Source: Arion vulgaris | Lineage: Eukaryota > Mollusca > Gastropoda > Stylommatophora > Arionidae | Reading direction: 5' to 3' | DNA length: 64,000 nt | Assembly (NCBI GenBank): GCA_020796225.1 | Contig: CM036754.1 | Location: forward strand, 20,526,867-20,590,866 | Notes under the pieces: model-generated | Database searches by the model: none | Seen by the model: the letters and a program-made list of their open reading frames with translations, nothing else | What the model was told of the DNA's origin: nothing | Program-made: the position numbers and the translations under genes | Shown: positions 22,700-34,337 of the stretch, piece after piece | Numbering within the stretch: the first letter of the stretch is position 1 | Layout: every line of letters begins with the position of its first letter

Positions 22700-23637
22700 A
22701 ATGAATGACAGAAGAAATGACCGACTGGTTCTCCATTACATCAGGTGTTAGACAAGGTTGTGTCCTCTCACCACTACTCTTTATTGCATATATGGATAAA
22801 ATAACTCAAGAGTCAAATTCAGATAATGATGAAATAAATGAACTGCTGTTTGCAGATGATCAGTGCCTGATACATCAAAATGAACAAGATCTACAACATC
22901 ATATTGACACCTTGAACAAAAATTGTGTAAAACATGACATGAAAATCAACAACACTAAAACAGAAATAATGAATATGGGAAGAAAACATAATAATCTAGA
23001 TATCCATATTAATGGCACTAAAATAAACCAAGTGAAAGAATTCAAATACTTAGGAAGCATAGTCACAGAAGACGGAAGACTAGATATAGAGATAGAGGCT
23101 AGAGTGCAAGAAGCAAATGCTGTAACCTACCAGCTAGCCCCATTGTTAAGGCACCCACAAATTTCACAGGCAGCTAAGCAACAGATGATCAACAGCATTT
23201 TTATACCTACTTTGTGTTACCAGAGCCAAACATGGACATTGAGCAAAGCGCAGTCACAAAAATAACTACATGTGAAATGCGTTGCCTGCGAAAAGTTACC
23301 AACAACACAAGAAAAGACAGAATCACTAACATCAGCATAAGAAAGAAAGTTGGCACTAAACCGTGTTTGAATTACATAGAGAAACAAAGAATGAAGTGGT
23401 TTGGCCACTTAATAAGAATGCATCAAACTCCACAGTATACAGAGTCTTCTACAACAGAACATCCGGAAAGAAGACAAGAGGAAGACCACGGAAAAGATGG
23501 TTAGATGGCGTAGCAGAATCCTGTGAAAGAGCAAAAATAACAATCACACAAGCCACCAGAACAGCGCAAGACAAAACAGAAAAAACGACAATGGGCAACA
23601 ACCCGGTAGCAGTGGGACGACAACAGAAGAAGAAGAA
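22700..23637 (+). mobile_element. LINE-D, 5'-truncated, best preserved copy
   Basis: An uninterrupted frame at 22705-23265 encodes the RT palm with FADDQ intact and YLGSIVTEDGRLD. A shifted frame gives ITTCEMRCLRKVTNNTRKDR and the final RGRPRKRWLDGVAESCERAK, then (GAA)n. An 11-bp TSD with one mismatch (gacatcgcatg / gacatcgtatg) is at 22689-22699 and 23638-23648. Confidence 0.9.
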
Positions 23638-23929
23638 GACATCGTATGTTAACTGAAGTATATTAATGTGTAGTTGTAGCTGTCCTTCTGCTGAAGATAT
23701 GATTGCAAAGCAGAGTAAAGCTACTATTTCCCTATAGCGCCTCTCAATCACGTTGTGTTCTCTAACTCAGTTTATTGAACTGATCTTTATTCTTGCACTT
23801 TATTCATTTCCAAAACAAATTATGAATACAGTGTTCCTGTATTCCAGGGCCATACTGTAACAACGCAAATTCAAAATAATTATTTACCCAGTGTGAGATC
23901 GATGATTGCTTATTCATTATTCATGCAGC

Positions 23930-24182
23930 TTCTTCTTCTTCAACGCTCCATATCGACCACTTGTTAACCACTCTGTGTGATTTGTATGTGATCTGAACCT
24001 AAGTGCGATTGTACGTTGTGCCAGTTCTGCGCCTACAAGAAGTCAGCACATCCGATTTCTGTGACGCTTATTATTTACTAGGGTAGCTTCCCTAGGTCCT
24101 ACATCAGTCGTCTCTTACGAGATGCCTTGTAGGTCGCAGTGGTACTATTATTTGTTCCCTGGGGTCCGGCACCACACGGGCG
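23930..24182 (-). mobile_element. SINE-1
   Basis: Full-length reverse SINE-1. The 11-bp TSD attcatgcagc / attcatgcaac is at 23919-23929 and 24183-24193. Confidence 0.9.
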
Positions 24183-24193
24183 ATTCATGCAAC

Positions 24194-24680
24194 TAAGAGA
24201 AGCGAAAAATCTGTTGTGATTTCCCAATTGTTCAATCCTATTATGAACATCAGCTGGTACGACAAGATAACCAACTCTGAAGTACTGCAACGTGCAAATC
24301 TGCCTTCCATCATGGGCATGCTCAGCAGTAAACGACTAAGATGGTTGGGGCATGTGAGAAGAATGGAAACTGTCGCATACCAAAACAAATGTTGTTCTGT
24401 GAACTTTCGGAGGGAAGAGGCACCAGGACAGACCACTGCTCAGATATAAAGATGTCTGCAAGGCCTCATAGAAAACTTTTCTATAGGTCCCAGCACATGG
24501 GAAAAACTAGCTGATGACAGAGTTGTGTGGAAAGCCAAATTGCGAAAGGGTGCAGTCTTTTGAGAAGAGACTTATGTATGAGCTGAACAACGAGAGAGAA
24601 AAGCGAAAACTCAGAAGTCACAGTTAAACACTTGTCAATTGACCGTCTGTAAAGACGGAAAAGGCCATATATAATCATAT
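24194..24680 (+). mobile_element. LINE-H 3' end
   Basis: It encodes ISWYDKITNSEVLQRANLPS and SSKRLRWLGHVRRMET, then after a frame change IGPSTWEKLADDRVVWKAKL and RAEQRERKAKTQKSQ. It ends near gtctgtaaagacggaaaagg. A reverse copy is at 39770-40335. Confidence 0.8.
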
Positions 24681-25461
24681 TTCCTTGTTGTTTGTTAAGT
24701 GAGGGATTAAGAACCGCCCCCTCCAACCCCCATTTTTTTAGCCCAGGCACTCACTCAACCTCATTTTGTAGTCATTTTGGTTATATTAGCGTACTAACTT
24801 TTTGTGTTTGATATGTTACAGGACTAGTTCTAAATAAGAATGTAATTAGTGTTGCTAACTCGCTATATATTCTGGTGTGATTTTTGCATTCTGTCTGTGA
24901 TGTAGTCTGGTTGGAGCCATGATGAAAAACAAAAAATATTGTGTTGGAATGAAGCTTGTAATTCTTAAAAGAACGTAGTGATGTGTCATTTGCTAGTACA
25001 TCGTCGATGCAGAGAGCATAGTCTTCTTAGACGTACTACGGCGCCGATTAGAACTCTGATCTTTGCAAGGACCGAGCACACTTCTCTCGATCCGTTGCGA
25101 ACTATATTTCTTTGCCTAATTGTTCTTCGCTGATTTGCCATTAAAAAAAAAAGAAGCAAATCTAGGACTAGGTTGTGTGTTAATTTGTCTATGAATAAGT
25201 TATATTAATGCTGATATGTGTTAATTTGTCCAATATTCATTGAAGTGATAATATCGTTTCATTAAATACGACGTAGACATATAGACGTAGTGGAACTATG
25301 GTAAGGGCGTAGGATAAAACAATGTAAAGCAACACTGTCCAACGCGTTGCCCGCCATGGTTCCCATGTCATACACTAATGACGCCCTATTTAAACCCGTC
25401 GGCTTTAGATCTAATCAAATTTCAAGAAAACAAAATATTTTTCAGCTGTTTTTGTATTTGT
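24681..25461. other. No gene recognised
   Basis: AT-rich. The stretch near 25346 (actgtccaacgcg) looks like one end of an hAT element, but no partner end was found. Confidence 0.4.
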
Positions 25462-25474
25462 ATAACTTCCATAA

Positions 25475-26050
25475 TTTAGCAATGAAGGAGGCGCTGGATC
25501 TGACATTAAAAACAGACTGAGTAAGGCACGAAGTGCATTCATGACCCTTCAGACCGTCTGGAAATCTGCCCAATACAGCATCAGAACCAAGACTAGTATC
25601 TATAACAGCTGTGTGCTGTCAACATTGCTGTACGGATCGGAATGCTGGAGAATGACAGAACAGGATATGTCAAGACTCTCCGCCTTTCATACAACTTGTC
25701 TGCGAAAAATCTTACGCGTGTACTGGCCGACTACTATCTCGAATCAAGAATTGCTTGCACGATGCCAACAAGAGAATATGGGCACTATCATCCGAAGACG
25801 ACGCTGGAGATGGATTGGACATGTGATGCGCATGGAGACTGGCTCCGACACGAAAACTGCACTGAGATGGACTCCAGAGGGTAGGCGAAAGCGTGGAAGA
25901 CCCAAGACGACCTGGAGGAGAACGATAGAGCAAGAGCTGAAGGAAATGAATCATAGCTGGAACACAATACAGAGGAAGGCCATGAACAGGGAAGAATGGT
26001 GTACGTTTGTTGCTGCCCTAAACGCCAAGGGCGTAACAGGCTAAAGAGAG
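25475..26050 (+). mobile_element. LINE-I, young 5'-truncated copy
   Basis: The reading frame stays open from the truncation point to the stop at 26042 (about 189 codons): GSDIKNRLSKARSAFMTLQ, STLLYGSECWRMTEQDMSRL, RRRRWRWIGHVMRMETGSD and GRRKRGRPKTTWRRTIEQEL. It ends almost at the stop codon, with no long tail. A perfect 13-bp TSD ataacttccataa is at 25462-25474 and 26051-26063. The lack of decay makes this one of the youngest insertions here. Confidence 0.92.
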
Positions 26051-26449
26051 ATAACTTCCATAAACACGTCTTTTGTAGGCGACACAGTATGCCGTATTTG
26101 TTGATAATGTGAGACTTAAAGTCACCAGTGACTGTTAAATCTGATTGTCCTATAGCAAATTTCGCTGTATGGGCATGAGTCAGCTATGACCAGCTCTCAT
26201 ATGAACAATCAGTTCTGACACCATGCTACAGTGTAACTCAGTATATGTGGTATCATAAAATGGAGTTAAATCTTCCTGGAATATTATCAATAACCAATTT
26301 GTGCACATTTGAGTAATATTGAAATATATTTCACAAGGCTTTCAAAGGATGGATCAAAGCTAGCAACAATACTATCAAAAATGTCTTTCTACACAACCAA
26401 CAAATGAAAAATTGACATAGTGTTAGAAACAATTTCAGTACGATGTTCA

Positions 26450-26668
26450 CACTAAAATCGATGTTGAATCGATCAAGCGATTTAAGCAGTTTGGAGTTAC
26501 CCGTTGTTCAAGTCAAACTGGATGTCTGAGAGGCAGAGTGAGAGGTGTGTTTAATTAGTGAGCCACAGGAACCATCAGTATGCATACTCTTCGATATCTG
26601 TTGGGGAGACTGAGCATCTATAGGTCTGCCCGGAGTGCAATGACGTCAGTTTAGTAACCAATAACCAA
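26450..26668 (+). mobile_element. LINE-K, young 5'-truncated copy
   Basis: 219 bp of the LINE-K 3' end with the aaccaataaccaat tail. A perfect 15-bp TSD tcagtacgatgttca is at 26435-26449 and 26669-26683. Confidence 0.92.
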
Positions 26669-26830
26669 TCAGTACGATGTTCAACTAGAAACGTTATTGA
26701 AAAACTAATATAAATATTAGTGATACGTTGCATGCAACCCTATGTTACAATGGAAACGTTAAGAAAGAACAAAAACGTATCTCTGCGTAATAGGAAATCA
26801 CTACAACAGTATCTCTCCATAGAAAATAAG

Positions 26831-29800
26831 CTCCAGACAACAGTTGACTTCATCATAAGAACGCGTCTAACGGTATAATCATCAAAACTACATGGCACTA
26901 GAGATGAGCTCCAGACAACAGTCGACTTCATCATATGAACGCGTCTAACGGTATAATCATCAAAACTACATGGCACTAGAGATGAGCTCAGACAACAGTC
27001 GACTTCATCATAAGAACGCGTCTAACGGTATAATCATCAAAACTACATGGCACTAGAGATGAGCTCCAGACAACAGTCGACTTCATCATAAGAACGCGTC
27101 TAACGGTATAATCATCAAAACTACATGGCACTAGAGATGAGCTCCAGACAACAGTCGACTTCATCATAAGAACGCGTCTAACGGTATAATCATCAAAACT
27201 ACATGGCACTAGAGATGAGCTCCAGACAACAGTCGACTTCATCATAAGAACGCGTCTAACGGTATAATCATCAAAACTACATGGCACCAGAGATGAGCTC
27301 CAGACAACAGTTGACTTCATCATAAGAACGCGTCTAACGGTATAATCATAAAAACTACATGTCACTAGAGATGAGCTCCAGACAACAGTCGACTTCATCA
27401 TAAGAACGCGTCTAACGGTATAATCATCAAAACTACATGTCACTAGAGATGAGCTCCAGACAACAGTCGACTTCATCATAAGAACGCGTCTAACGGTATA
27501 ATCATCAAAACTACATGGCACAGAGATGAGCTCCAGACAACAGTTGACTTCATCATAAGAACGCGTCTAACGGTATAATCATCAAAACTACATGTCACTA
27601 GAGATGAGCTCCAGACAACAGTTGACTTCATCATAAGAACGCGTCTAACGGTATAATCATCAAAACTACATGTCACTAGAGATGAGCTCCAGACAACAGT
27701 CGACTTCATCATAAGAACGCGTCTAACGGTATAATCATCAAAACTACATGTCACTAGAGATGAGCTCCAGACAACAGTCGACTTCATCATAAGAACGCGT
27801 CTAACGGTATAATCATCAAAACTACATGGCACAGGATGAGCTCCAGACAACATCAAGACTTATCATAAGAGACGCGTCTAACGTATAATCATCAAAACTA
27901 CATGGCACTAGAGATGAGCTCCAGACAACAGTCGACTTCATCATAAGAACGCGTCTAACGGTATAATCATCAAAACTACATGGCACTAGAGATGAGCTCC
28001 AGACAACAGTCGACTTCATCATAAGAACGCGTCTAACGGTATAATCATCAAAACTACATGTCATGAGATGAGCTCAGACAACAGTCGACTTCATGCATAA
28101 GAACGCGTCTAACGGTATAATCATCAAAACTACATGCACCAGAGATGAGCTCAGACAACAGTCGACTTCATCACTAGAACGCGTCTAAACGGTATAATCA
28201 TCAAAACTACATGGCACTAGAGATGAGCTCCGGACAACAGTCGACTTCATCATAAGAACGCGTCTAACGGTATAATCATCAAAACTCATGGCCTAGAGAT
28301 GAGCTCCAGACAACAGTGACTTCATCATAAGAACGCGTCTAACGGTATAATCATCAAAACTACATGGCACCAGAGATGAGCTCCAGACAACAGTTGACTT
28401 CATCATAAGAACGCGTCTAACGGTATAATCATCAAACTACATGGCACTAGAGATGAGCTCCAGACAACAGTCGACTTCATCATAAGAACGCGTCTAACGG
28501 TATAATCATCAAAACTACATGGCACTAGAGATGAGCTCCAGACAACAGTCGACTTCATCATAAGAACGCGTCTAACGGTATAATCATCAAAACTACATGG
28601 CACCAGAGATGAGCTCCAGACAACAGTTGACTTCATCATAAGAACGCGTCTAACGGTATAATCATCAAAACTACATGGCACTAGAGATGAGCTCCAGACA
28701 ACAGTCGACTTCATCATAAGAACGCGTCTAACGGTATAATCATCAAAACTACATGTCACTAGAGATGAGCTCCAGACAACAGTCGACTTCATCATAAGAA
28801 CGCATCTAACGGTATAATCATCAAAACTACATGGCACCAGAGATGAGCTCCAGACAACAGTCGACTTCATCATAAGAACGCGTCTAACGGTATAATCATC
28901 AAAACTACATGGCACCAGAGATGAGCTCCAGACAACAGTCGACTTCATCATAAGAACGCGTCTAACGGTATAATCATCAAAACTACATGGCACTAGAGAT
29001 GAGCTCCAGACAACAGTCGACTTCATCATAAGAACGCGTCTAACGGTATAATCATCAAAACTACATGGCACTAGAGATGAGCTCCAGACAACAGTCGACT
29101 TCATCATAAGAACGCGTCTAACGGTATAATCATCAAAACTACATGGCACCAGAGATGAGCTCCAGACAACAGTCGACTTCATCATAAGAACGCGTCTAAC
29201 GGTATAATCATCAAAACTACATGGCACCAGAGATGAGCTCCAGACAACAGTTGACTTCATCATAAGAACGCGTCTAACGGTATAATCATCAAAACTACAT
29301 GTCACTAGAGATGAGCTCCAGACAACAGTCGACTTCATCATAAGAACGCGTCTAACGGTATAATCATCAAAACTACATGGCACCAGAGATGAGCTCCAGA
29401 CAACAGTCGACTTCATCATAAGAACGCGTCTAACGGTATAATCATCAAAACTACATGGCACTAGAGATGAGCTCCAGACAACAGTCGACTTCATCATAAG
29501 AACGCGTCTAACGGTATAATCATCAAAACTACATGGCACTAGAGATGAGCTCCAGACAACAGTCGACTTCATCATAAGAACGCGTCTAACGGTATAATCA
29601 TCAAAACTACATGGCACCAGAGATGAGCTCCAGACAACAGTTGACTTCATCATAAGAACGCGTCTAACGGTATAATCATCAAAACTACATGGCACAGAGA
29701 TGAGCTCCAGACAACAGTCGACTTCATCATAAGAACGCGTCTAACGGTATAATCATCAAAACTACATGGCACTAGAGATGAGCTCCAGACAACAGTCGAC

Positions 29801-30385
29801 TTCATCATAAGAACGCGTCTAACGGTATAATCATCAAAACTACATGGCACCAGAGATGAGCTCCAGACAACAGTTGACTTCATCATAAGAACGCGTCTAA
29901 CGGTATAATCATCAAAACTACATGGCACTAGAGATGAGCTCCAGACAACAGTCGACTTCATCATAAGAACGCGTCTAACGGTATAATCATCAAAACTACA
30001 TGTCACTAGAGATGAGCTCCAGACAACAGTCGACTTCATCATAAGAACGCGTCTAACGGTATAATCATCAAAACTACATGTCACTAGAGATGAGCTCCAG
30101 ACAACAGTCGACTTCATCATAAGAACGCGTCTAACGGTATAATCATCAAAACTACATGACACTAGAGATGAGCTCCAGACAACAGTCGACTTCATCATAA
30201 GAACGCGTCTAACGGTATAATCATCAAAACTACATGGCACCAGAGATGAGCTCCAGACAACAGTCGACTTCATCATAAGAACGCGTCTAACGGTATAATC
30301 ATCAAAACTACATGGCACCAGAGATGAGCTCCAGACAACAGTCGATTTCATCATAAGAACGCGTCTAACGGTATAATCATCAAAA
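26831..30385. repeat. 78-bp minisatellite, about 46 tandem copies
   Basis: The unit begins ctccagacaacagtcgac and includes gaacgcgtctaacgg and the MluI (acgcgt), SacI (gagctc) and usually SalI (gtcgac) sites. Regular 78-bp spacing runs from 26831; the last unit stops partway at 30385. Main variable sites: gtcgac/gttgac, and ggcact/ggcacc/gtcact before agagatgag. Indel-rich units cluster at 27822-28440. Because 78 is 26 x 3, one minus-strand frame has no stop and gives long open frames of up to 430 codons. This is probably a by-product of the unit length, not a gene: no start context, splice site or non-repeat coding sequence joins it. Confidence 0.97.
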
Positions 30386-30521
30386 TAACGATCGCAAAGA
30401 AGAAGAACTAATCTCACACATTTCGCTGTTCGTCTTTCGTTTGAATCGAACTATTTACAACTTCCTTGTTATATTCTCCGTATTATGTCGTCCACATTAT
30501 ATAGTTGAAATCATTCACACA

Positions 30522-30803
30522 TTATTATCAAATAGCTTGTCCTGAGCAGAACTTTCCCCCTCCCTTTTCTCTAATATTCCTTCGGAGTATCTATCTCTCA
30601 TAGTTCAGATGTCCTACCTCTGCAGCCGTCATGCTCAAACCACCAATTACATCCTGATTACACCATCTTCTCCGTGGTTTTCCTCTTCTCCTCTTTACCG
30701 TGATGTGTACTTCCATAATGGTCTTCTCCAACCATTCATGTCTCTTTATATGTCCAAAATACTTTAATTTTCTCATTATTATTTGTAGCATCAGCTAGTT
30801 TCG
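30522..30803 (-). mobile_element. LINE-C 3' end in the 60-bp satellite
   Basis: The minus strand encodes KLKYFGHIKRHEWLEKTIME and RRRGKPRRRWCNQDVIGGL. An 8-bp TSD ttcacaca / ttcacata is at 30514-30521 and 30804-30811. Confidence 0.85.
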
Positions 30804-31165
30804 TTCACATAAGCATTGCCATATTCTCAATGTTATGCCGCCAGTATTACATTACTGACATGGGGCAACGTGCAGTTACGGGATGTTTAAAATTCAAAGA
30901 AGGTGATATTTTGATGGATACAGACATGAATTTAAAGAGATGGACGGAATTCATGACAACATACTGACAAATAATGACAACAGACCTGAAATGAATATAA
31001 CATACAACAATGAAGGCCCATCAATACTTCCATCAGAAGTGTGTAATGCTATTAATCATACGAAAACAGGTAAAACATCAGGACCTGACAATATAACCAT
31101 CGACGAAATTGCAGTAACTTGAGAACTAGGGATAGGGGTGCTAACGAAGTTGTTTAACGATATCT

Positions 31166-31261
31166 CGTCATTTCATTGGCCTCTGTCTCAGGAGACAATA
31201 GGTCTTGCGTCAGGTAGTATGTTCTGCGCTGAATCACGTTTCTTGTGGGCTGTAATGGCCT
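31166..31261. mobile_element. 96-bp insertion in LINE-M
   Basis: It interrupts the RT frame between KLFNDI and YNTGYLP. It is flanked by atatct at 31160-31165 and 31262-31267. There are no terminal inverted repeats, and the origin is unknown. Confidence 0.65.
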
Positions 31262-31885
31262 ATATCTACAATACCGGATACCTGCCTAATGATTTCCTCC
31301 AATCCATTTTATTGCACTACCAAAGAAAGCAGGTACAATAGAATGTGAAGAACACCGCACAATCAGCCTCATGAGTCACGTAACAAAATTAATTTTCAGC
31401 ATTATCATGAGAAGGGTAAGAAACAAAATAAGACCAGAAGTTAGGGAAGGACAATGTGACTTTGTTGAACGCAGGGAAAGAATCAACGCAATATATACAA
31501 TAAGAACAATAATGGAAATATCAATAGAAATGAAGTTGGACTTATACCTATGTTTCATAGACTACTCAAAAGCGTTCGATAAAGTAAAACATGGAGAAAT
31601 AATTCGGATGTTATAAAGTATAAATGTTGATGGGAAAGATCTTAGACTGATCAAGAATATGTACTGCCAATAAAGCGCAGCCATAAAGTTAAAAGAAAGT
31701 TAAAAGAAAGGATTAAGCATGAATATGAAGAAAATAGAGTTATGGTTGTCTCCAAGAAACAGGAAACACCAATATGTAATATCAACATAAATAACACAGC
31801 ACTGAAACAAGTCCATCGATTCAAGTACCTGGGAACACTCCTGACATCAGATGGCAGGTGTAAAACAGAGATTAGGAGTAGAATA

Positions 31886-32842
31886 ATAATAATAATATAA
31901 TAATAATTCCTCTCGTACCGTTATACGTTACATAGGGCCTTCAAGTAATTTCTATATACCACTCTATCCTGGGCCACTCGCTCAATCTCATCCATGGAAC
32001 TGAGATCGATATTTCTTGCCTCTCTCAGCAAAGTTCGCTTCAGGGTCTCCTTAGGTTGACTCTCTTTCTTGAACCCTTTGCATCCTACTTCAATGCCTGC
32101 TTTGATATTCTTTGATCATTTCTCCTCAAGGTGTGCCCAACATATCTCCATTTTCTCTTTCTTATAACAGTTGTCACTAGTGGTTGACCAGACATGTCTC
32201 TGATTTCATCACTTCTCCTGAATTCGTTCCATTTTATATTCATTATTTTTCGCAGACATCTATTTTCAAATGCATTCAACTTGCTTTCTATATCTTTAGT
32301 CATTTTCTCGCTGGCATATATTAGGATTGATACAACATTTGAACTGAAAATTCGTAATTTAGTTTTAATACTATATAACTTGCAGTTCCATATTTTTTAA
32401 AGACTTTTAAAAGCTGATGTTGCTTTGCCAATTCGTATCATAATTTTTTTTAACATTTCCTATGCAATCAAAATTGCTACCTAAATAGGTGAACTGCTCT
32501 ATTATTTTTATCATTTTAGATTCCAGGGTGATATCTGCGTTACTTGCCATAGGTGTCTTCATTATATTTTTTTTTCATGGCTTATCTACAGTCCAACTTT
32601 TGATGCTATAGATGACAAGTTGTCTGTTTTTCTTTGCATATCTTGGTTGTTTCTACTTAACAAGGCAATATCATCTGCAAAATCCAAATCTTCTAGTTGA
32701 CAATTTTCTACCCAATCGATGCCAGTTTCACCCTGCAACATATTCGCATCACGCAGTCAATGCCACTCCAAACAATAGCGGAGATAGAATACAGCCTTGC
32801 TTTATTCCGGTTTCAACCATAAACCAGTCGCTGTGTCCACCT
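31886..32842 (-). mobile_element. LINE-A nested in LINE-M
   Basis: Minus strand: a KQGCILSPLLF-like region near 32800 (frameshifted), DFADDIAL near 32660, ESKLNAFENRCLRKIMNIKW at about 32290, RKRKWRYVGHTLRRNDQRIS, and a tail of (ATT)n at 31886-31910. The TSD aggagtagaata / agaagtagaata is at 31874-31885 and 32843-32854. Its removal joins LINE-M EIRS to RIAQAKAS. Confidence 0.88.
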
Positions 32843-33583
32843 AGAAGTAGAATAGCTCAAGCGAAAGCATCTTTATGAAAATGAAAAACACACTATGCGT
32901 GAATTCACTACCAATGACACTGCGAAAATGAATACTCCAGTGCTATATTGATCCAATACTTATGTATGGCAGCGAATCATGGACAATGAATAAACAATCA
33001 ATACGATAATTTGAAGTTACAGAGATGTGGTTTTACAGAAGAATGCTGAAAATTCCATGGACAGCGAAAAAAACACATGAGGATATTTTAAATCAGGCCT
33101 GCACACAAAGAAACCTTATAAAAAGAATACGAATCCGACAATCAAGGTTCTACGGGCATATAATGCGAAGAGAAGGCTTAGAACATTTGGTAACAACAGG
33201 TAAAATTCAGTGCAGGAGAGATCGCAGAAGACAGAGGGAGAAGATGCTGGATGGCCTGATATCATGGCTTGACACAAGATCGACGTTAGAACTGATTACA
33301 TGCACCAAGCAGAGAGAGTTGTGGAGAGACATGATCGCCTACGCCGGCAGACATGGCACTTGATTGATTGATTACATAACTGAAACAACTTACAGCTGCA
33401 ATGACATATTCTAAGTGCTATATCGCCAGTATTATATAACTGAAATAACTCACAGCTGCAATGACATATTCTCAGTGTTATGTCGCCAGTATTACATAAT
33501 TGAAATCACCCACAACTGCAATGACATATTCTAAGTATTATGTCGTCAGTATTAAATAACTGAATTCACCCACTAACTGCAAC

Positions 33584-34337
33584 TAACTGCATTCTCATGT
33601 TGTATTCGTTACATGCTAACAGACTCCAGTTAGCATGTAACGAATACAACATGAGAATTAACATCGACAAAACAGAAGTAATGACATTCGCCAGAGAGGA
33701 AAACACTACCAACATCTCCATCGATAATCATCTACTAAATCAAGTAAAAGATTTCACATACCTGGGGAGCATTTTTCAGCAAATGGAAGAATAACTAATG
33801 AAATTCAACACAGATGCAACAAAGCAAATCAAATGATATGGCAAATGGCGACAATTTTAAGATGCAAACACGTCACCATGAACACAAAAAGAGCAATGTT
33901 CAACACAATCTTTCTCCCCACATTATGTTACCAGTGCCAAACCTGGACGCTGACAACAAACGATAGAAGAAAACTAGTCACAACAGAGATGAAGTGTCTA
34001 TGCAGAATGCTGGGTGTAACAAGAAGAGACCGGTTGAGAAATGAAGACATCAGGAAAAAGTGGGTACAACATCAGTACTAGACTTCATCAAGAAACAACA
34101 AATTAAATGGTTCGGTCACGTAAGCAGATTACCATCAGACAGTGCACCCCAAAGAGCAATGCTGCTCCGATACAATGGGTACAAAGCAAAAGGCCGGCCA
34201 CGCAAAAGATGGACCTCAGAGATAACAGAGGCGACGAAAGAGACTATCTACGAAGCGCATACTAGGGCCCGTTTTAGAAATCTCTTCCTGACCTGACGCT
34301 GTGAGGCATACATGATTCGAGAAAGAAAGAAAGAAAG
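33584..34337 (+). mobile_element. LINE-E, 5'-truncated, in the 60-bp satellite
   Basis: Encodes NMRINIDKTEVMTFAREENT and QVKDFTYLGSIFQQ, then after a frame shift LCYQCQTWTLTTNDRRKL, MKCLCRMLGVTRRDRLRNED, IKKQQIKWFGHVSRLPSDSA and KGRPRKRWTSEITEATKETI. The tail is (GAAA)n. A 9-bp TSD aactgcaac is at 33575-33583 and 34338-34346. Confidence 0.9.
33591..33658. repeat. Perfect 30-bp foldback at the LINE-E 5' end
   Basis: The arm 33591-33620 (attctcatgttgtattcg...) is the exact reverse complement of 33629-33658, with an 8-base loop agactcca. The right arm is normal LINE-E coding sequence (ACNEYNMRI); the left arm is an inverted extra copy. Confidence 0.95.

Larger units (their letters stand above)
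21604..23750 (-). mobile_element. LINE-E host copy carrying nested elements
   Basis: Read on the minus strand, the pieces 23649-23750 (SSAEGQLQLHINILQLTYDV), 22467-22699 (NMEINIDKTEVMTFAR, QVNDFTYL), 21886-21978 and 21604-21885 line up in order with LINE-E at 33597-34300. They are separated by LINE-D (22700-23637) and SINE-1 (21979-22466). The FADD region is lost around 23710 (LLCFAIISS). Confidence 0.75.
30859..33370 (+). mobile_element. LINE-M, long copy split by LINE-A
   Basis: The RT finger begins near 30900 (MNLKRWTEFMTT; SGPDNITIDEIAVT), then YNTGYLPNDFLQSI, RRVRNKIRPEV and LCFIDYSKAFDKVKHGEIIR. An internal deletion near 31700 removes the FADD region. FKYLGTLLTSDGRCKTEIRS is cut at 31885 and resumes at 32843 as SRIAQAKASL, then LMYGSESWTMNKQSIR, MLKIPWTAKKT and LDTRSTLELI. 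A 13-bp TSD with one mismatch (attacattactga / attacataactga) is at 30846-30858 and 33371-33383. Many stops. Confidence 0.85.

Noticed and set aside
25340..25365. hAT element end (actgtccaacgcg)
   Set aside because: No matching inverted end or 8-bp duplication was found downstream, so a single 13-base resemblance is too little.
25541..26044. Intact 167-codon host gene
   Set aside because: The sequence is the C-terminal end of a LINE ORF2, with a target duplication on both sides.
28403..29695. 430-codon open frame on the minus strand as a repetitive protein gene
   Set aside because: It lies entirely inside the 78-bp array, whose unit is a multiple of three and lacks a stop in one frame. No splice sites, unique coding flank or start context were seen, and indel units break the frame repeatedly.
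26831..30385. CRISPR array
   Set aside because: The units are contiguous near-identical repeats with no unique spacers, and the DNA is eukaryotic.
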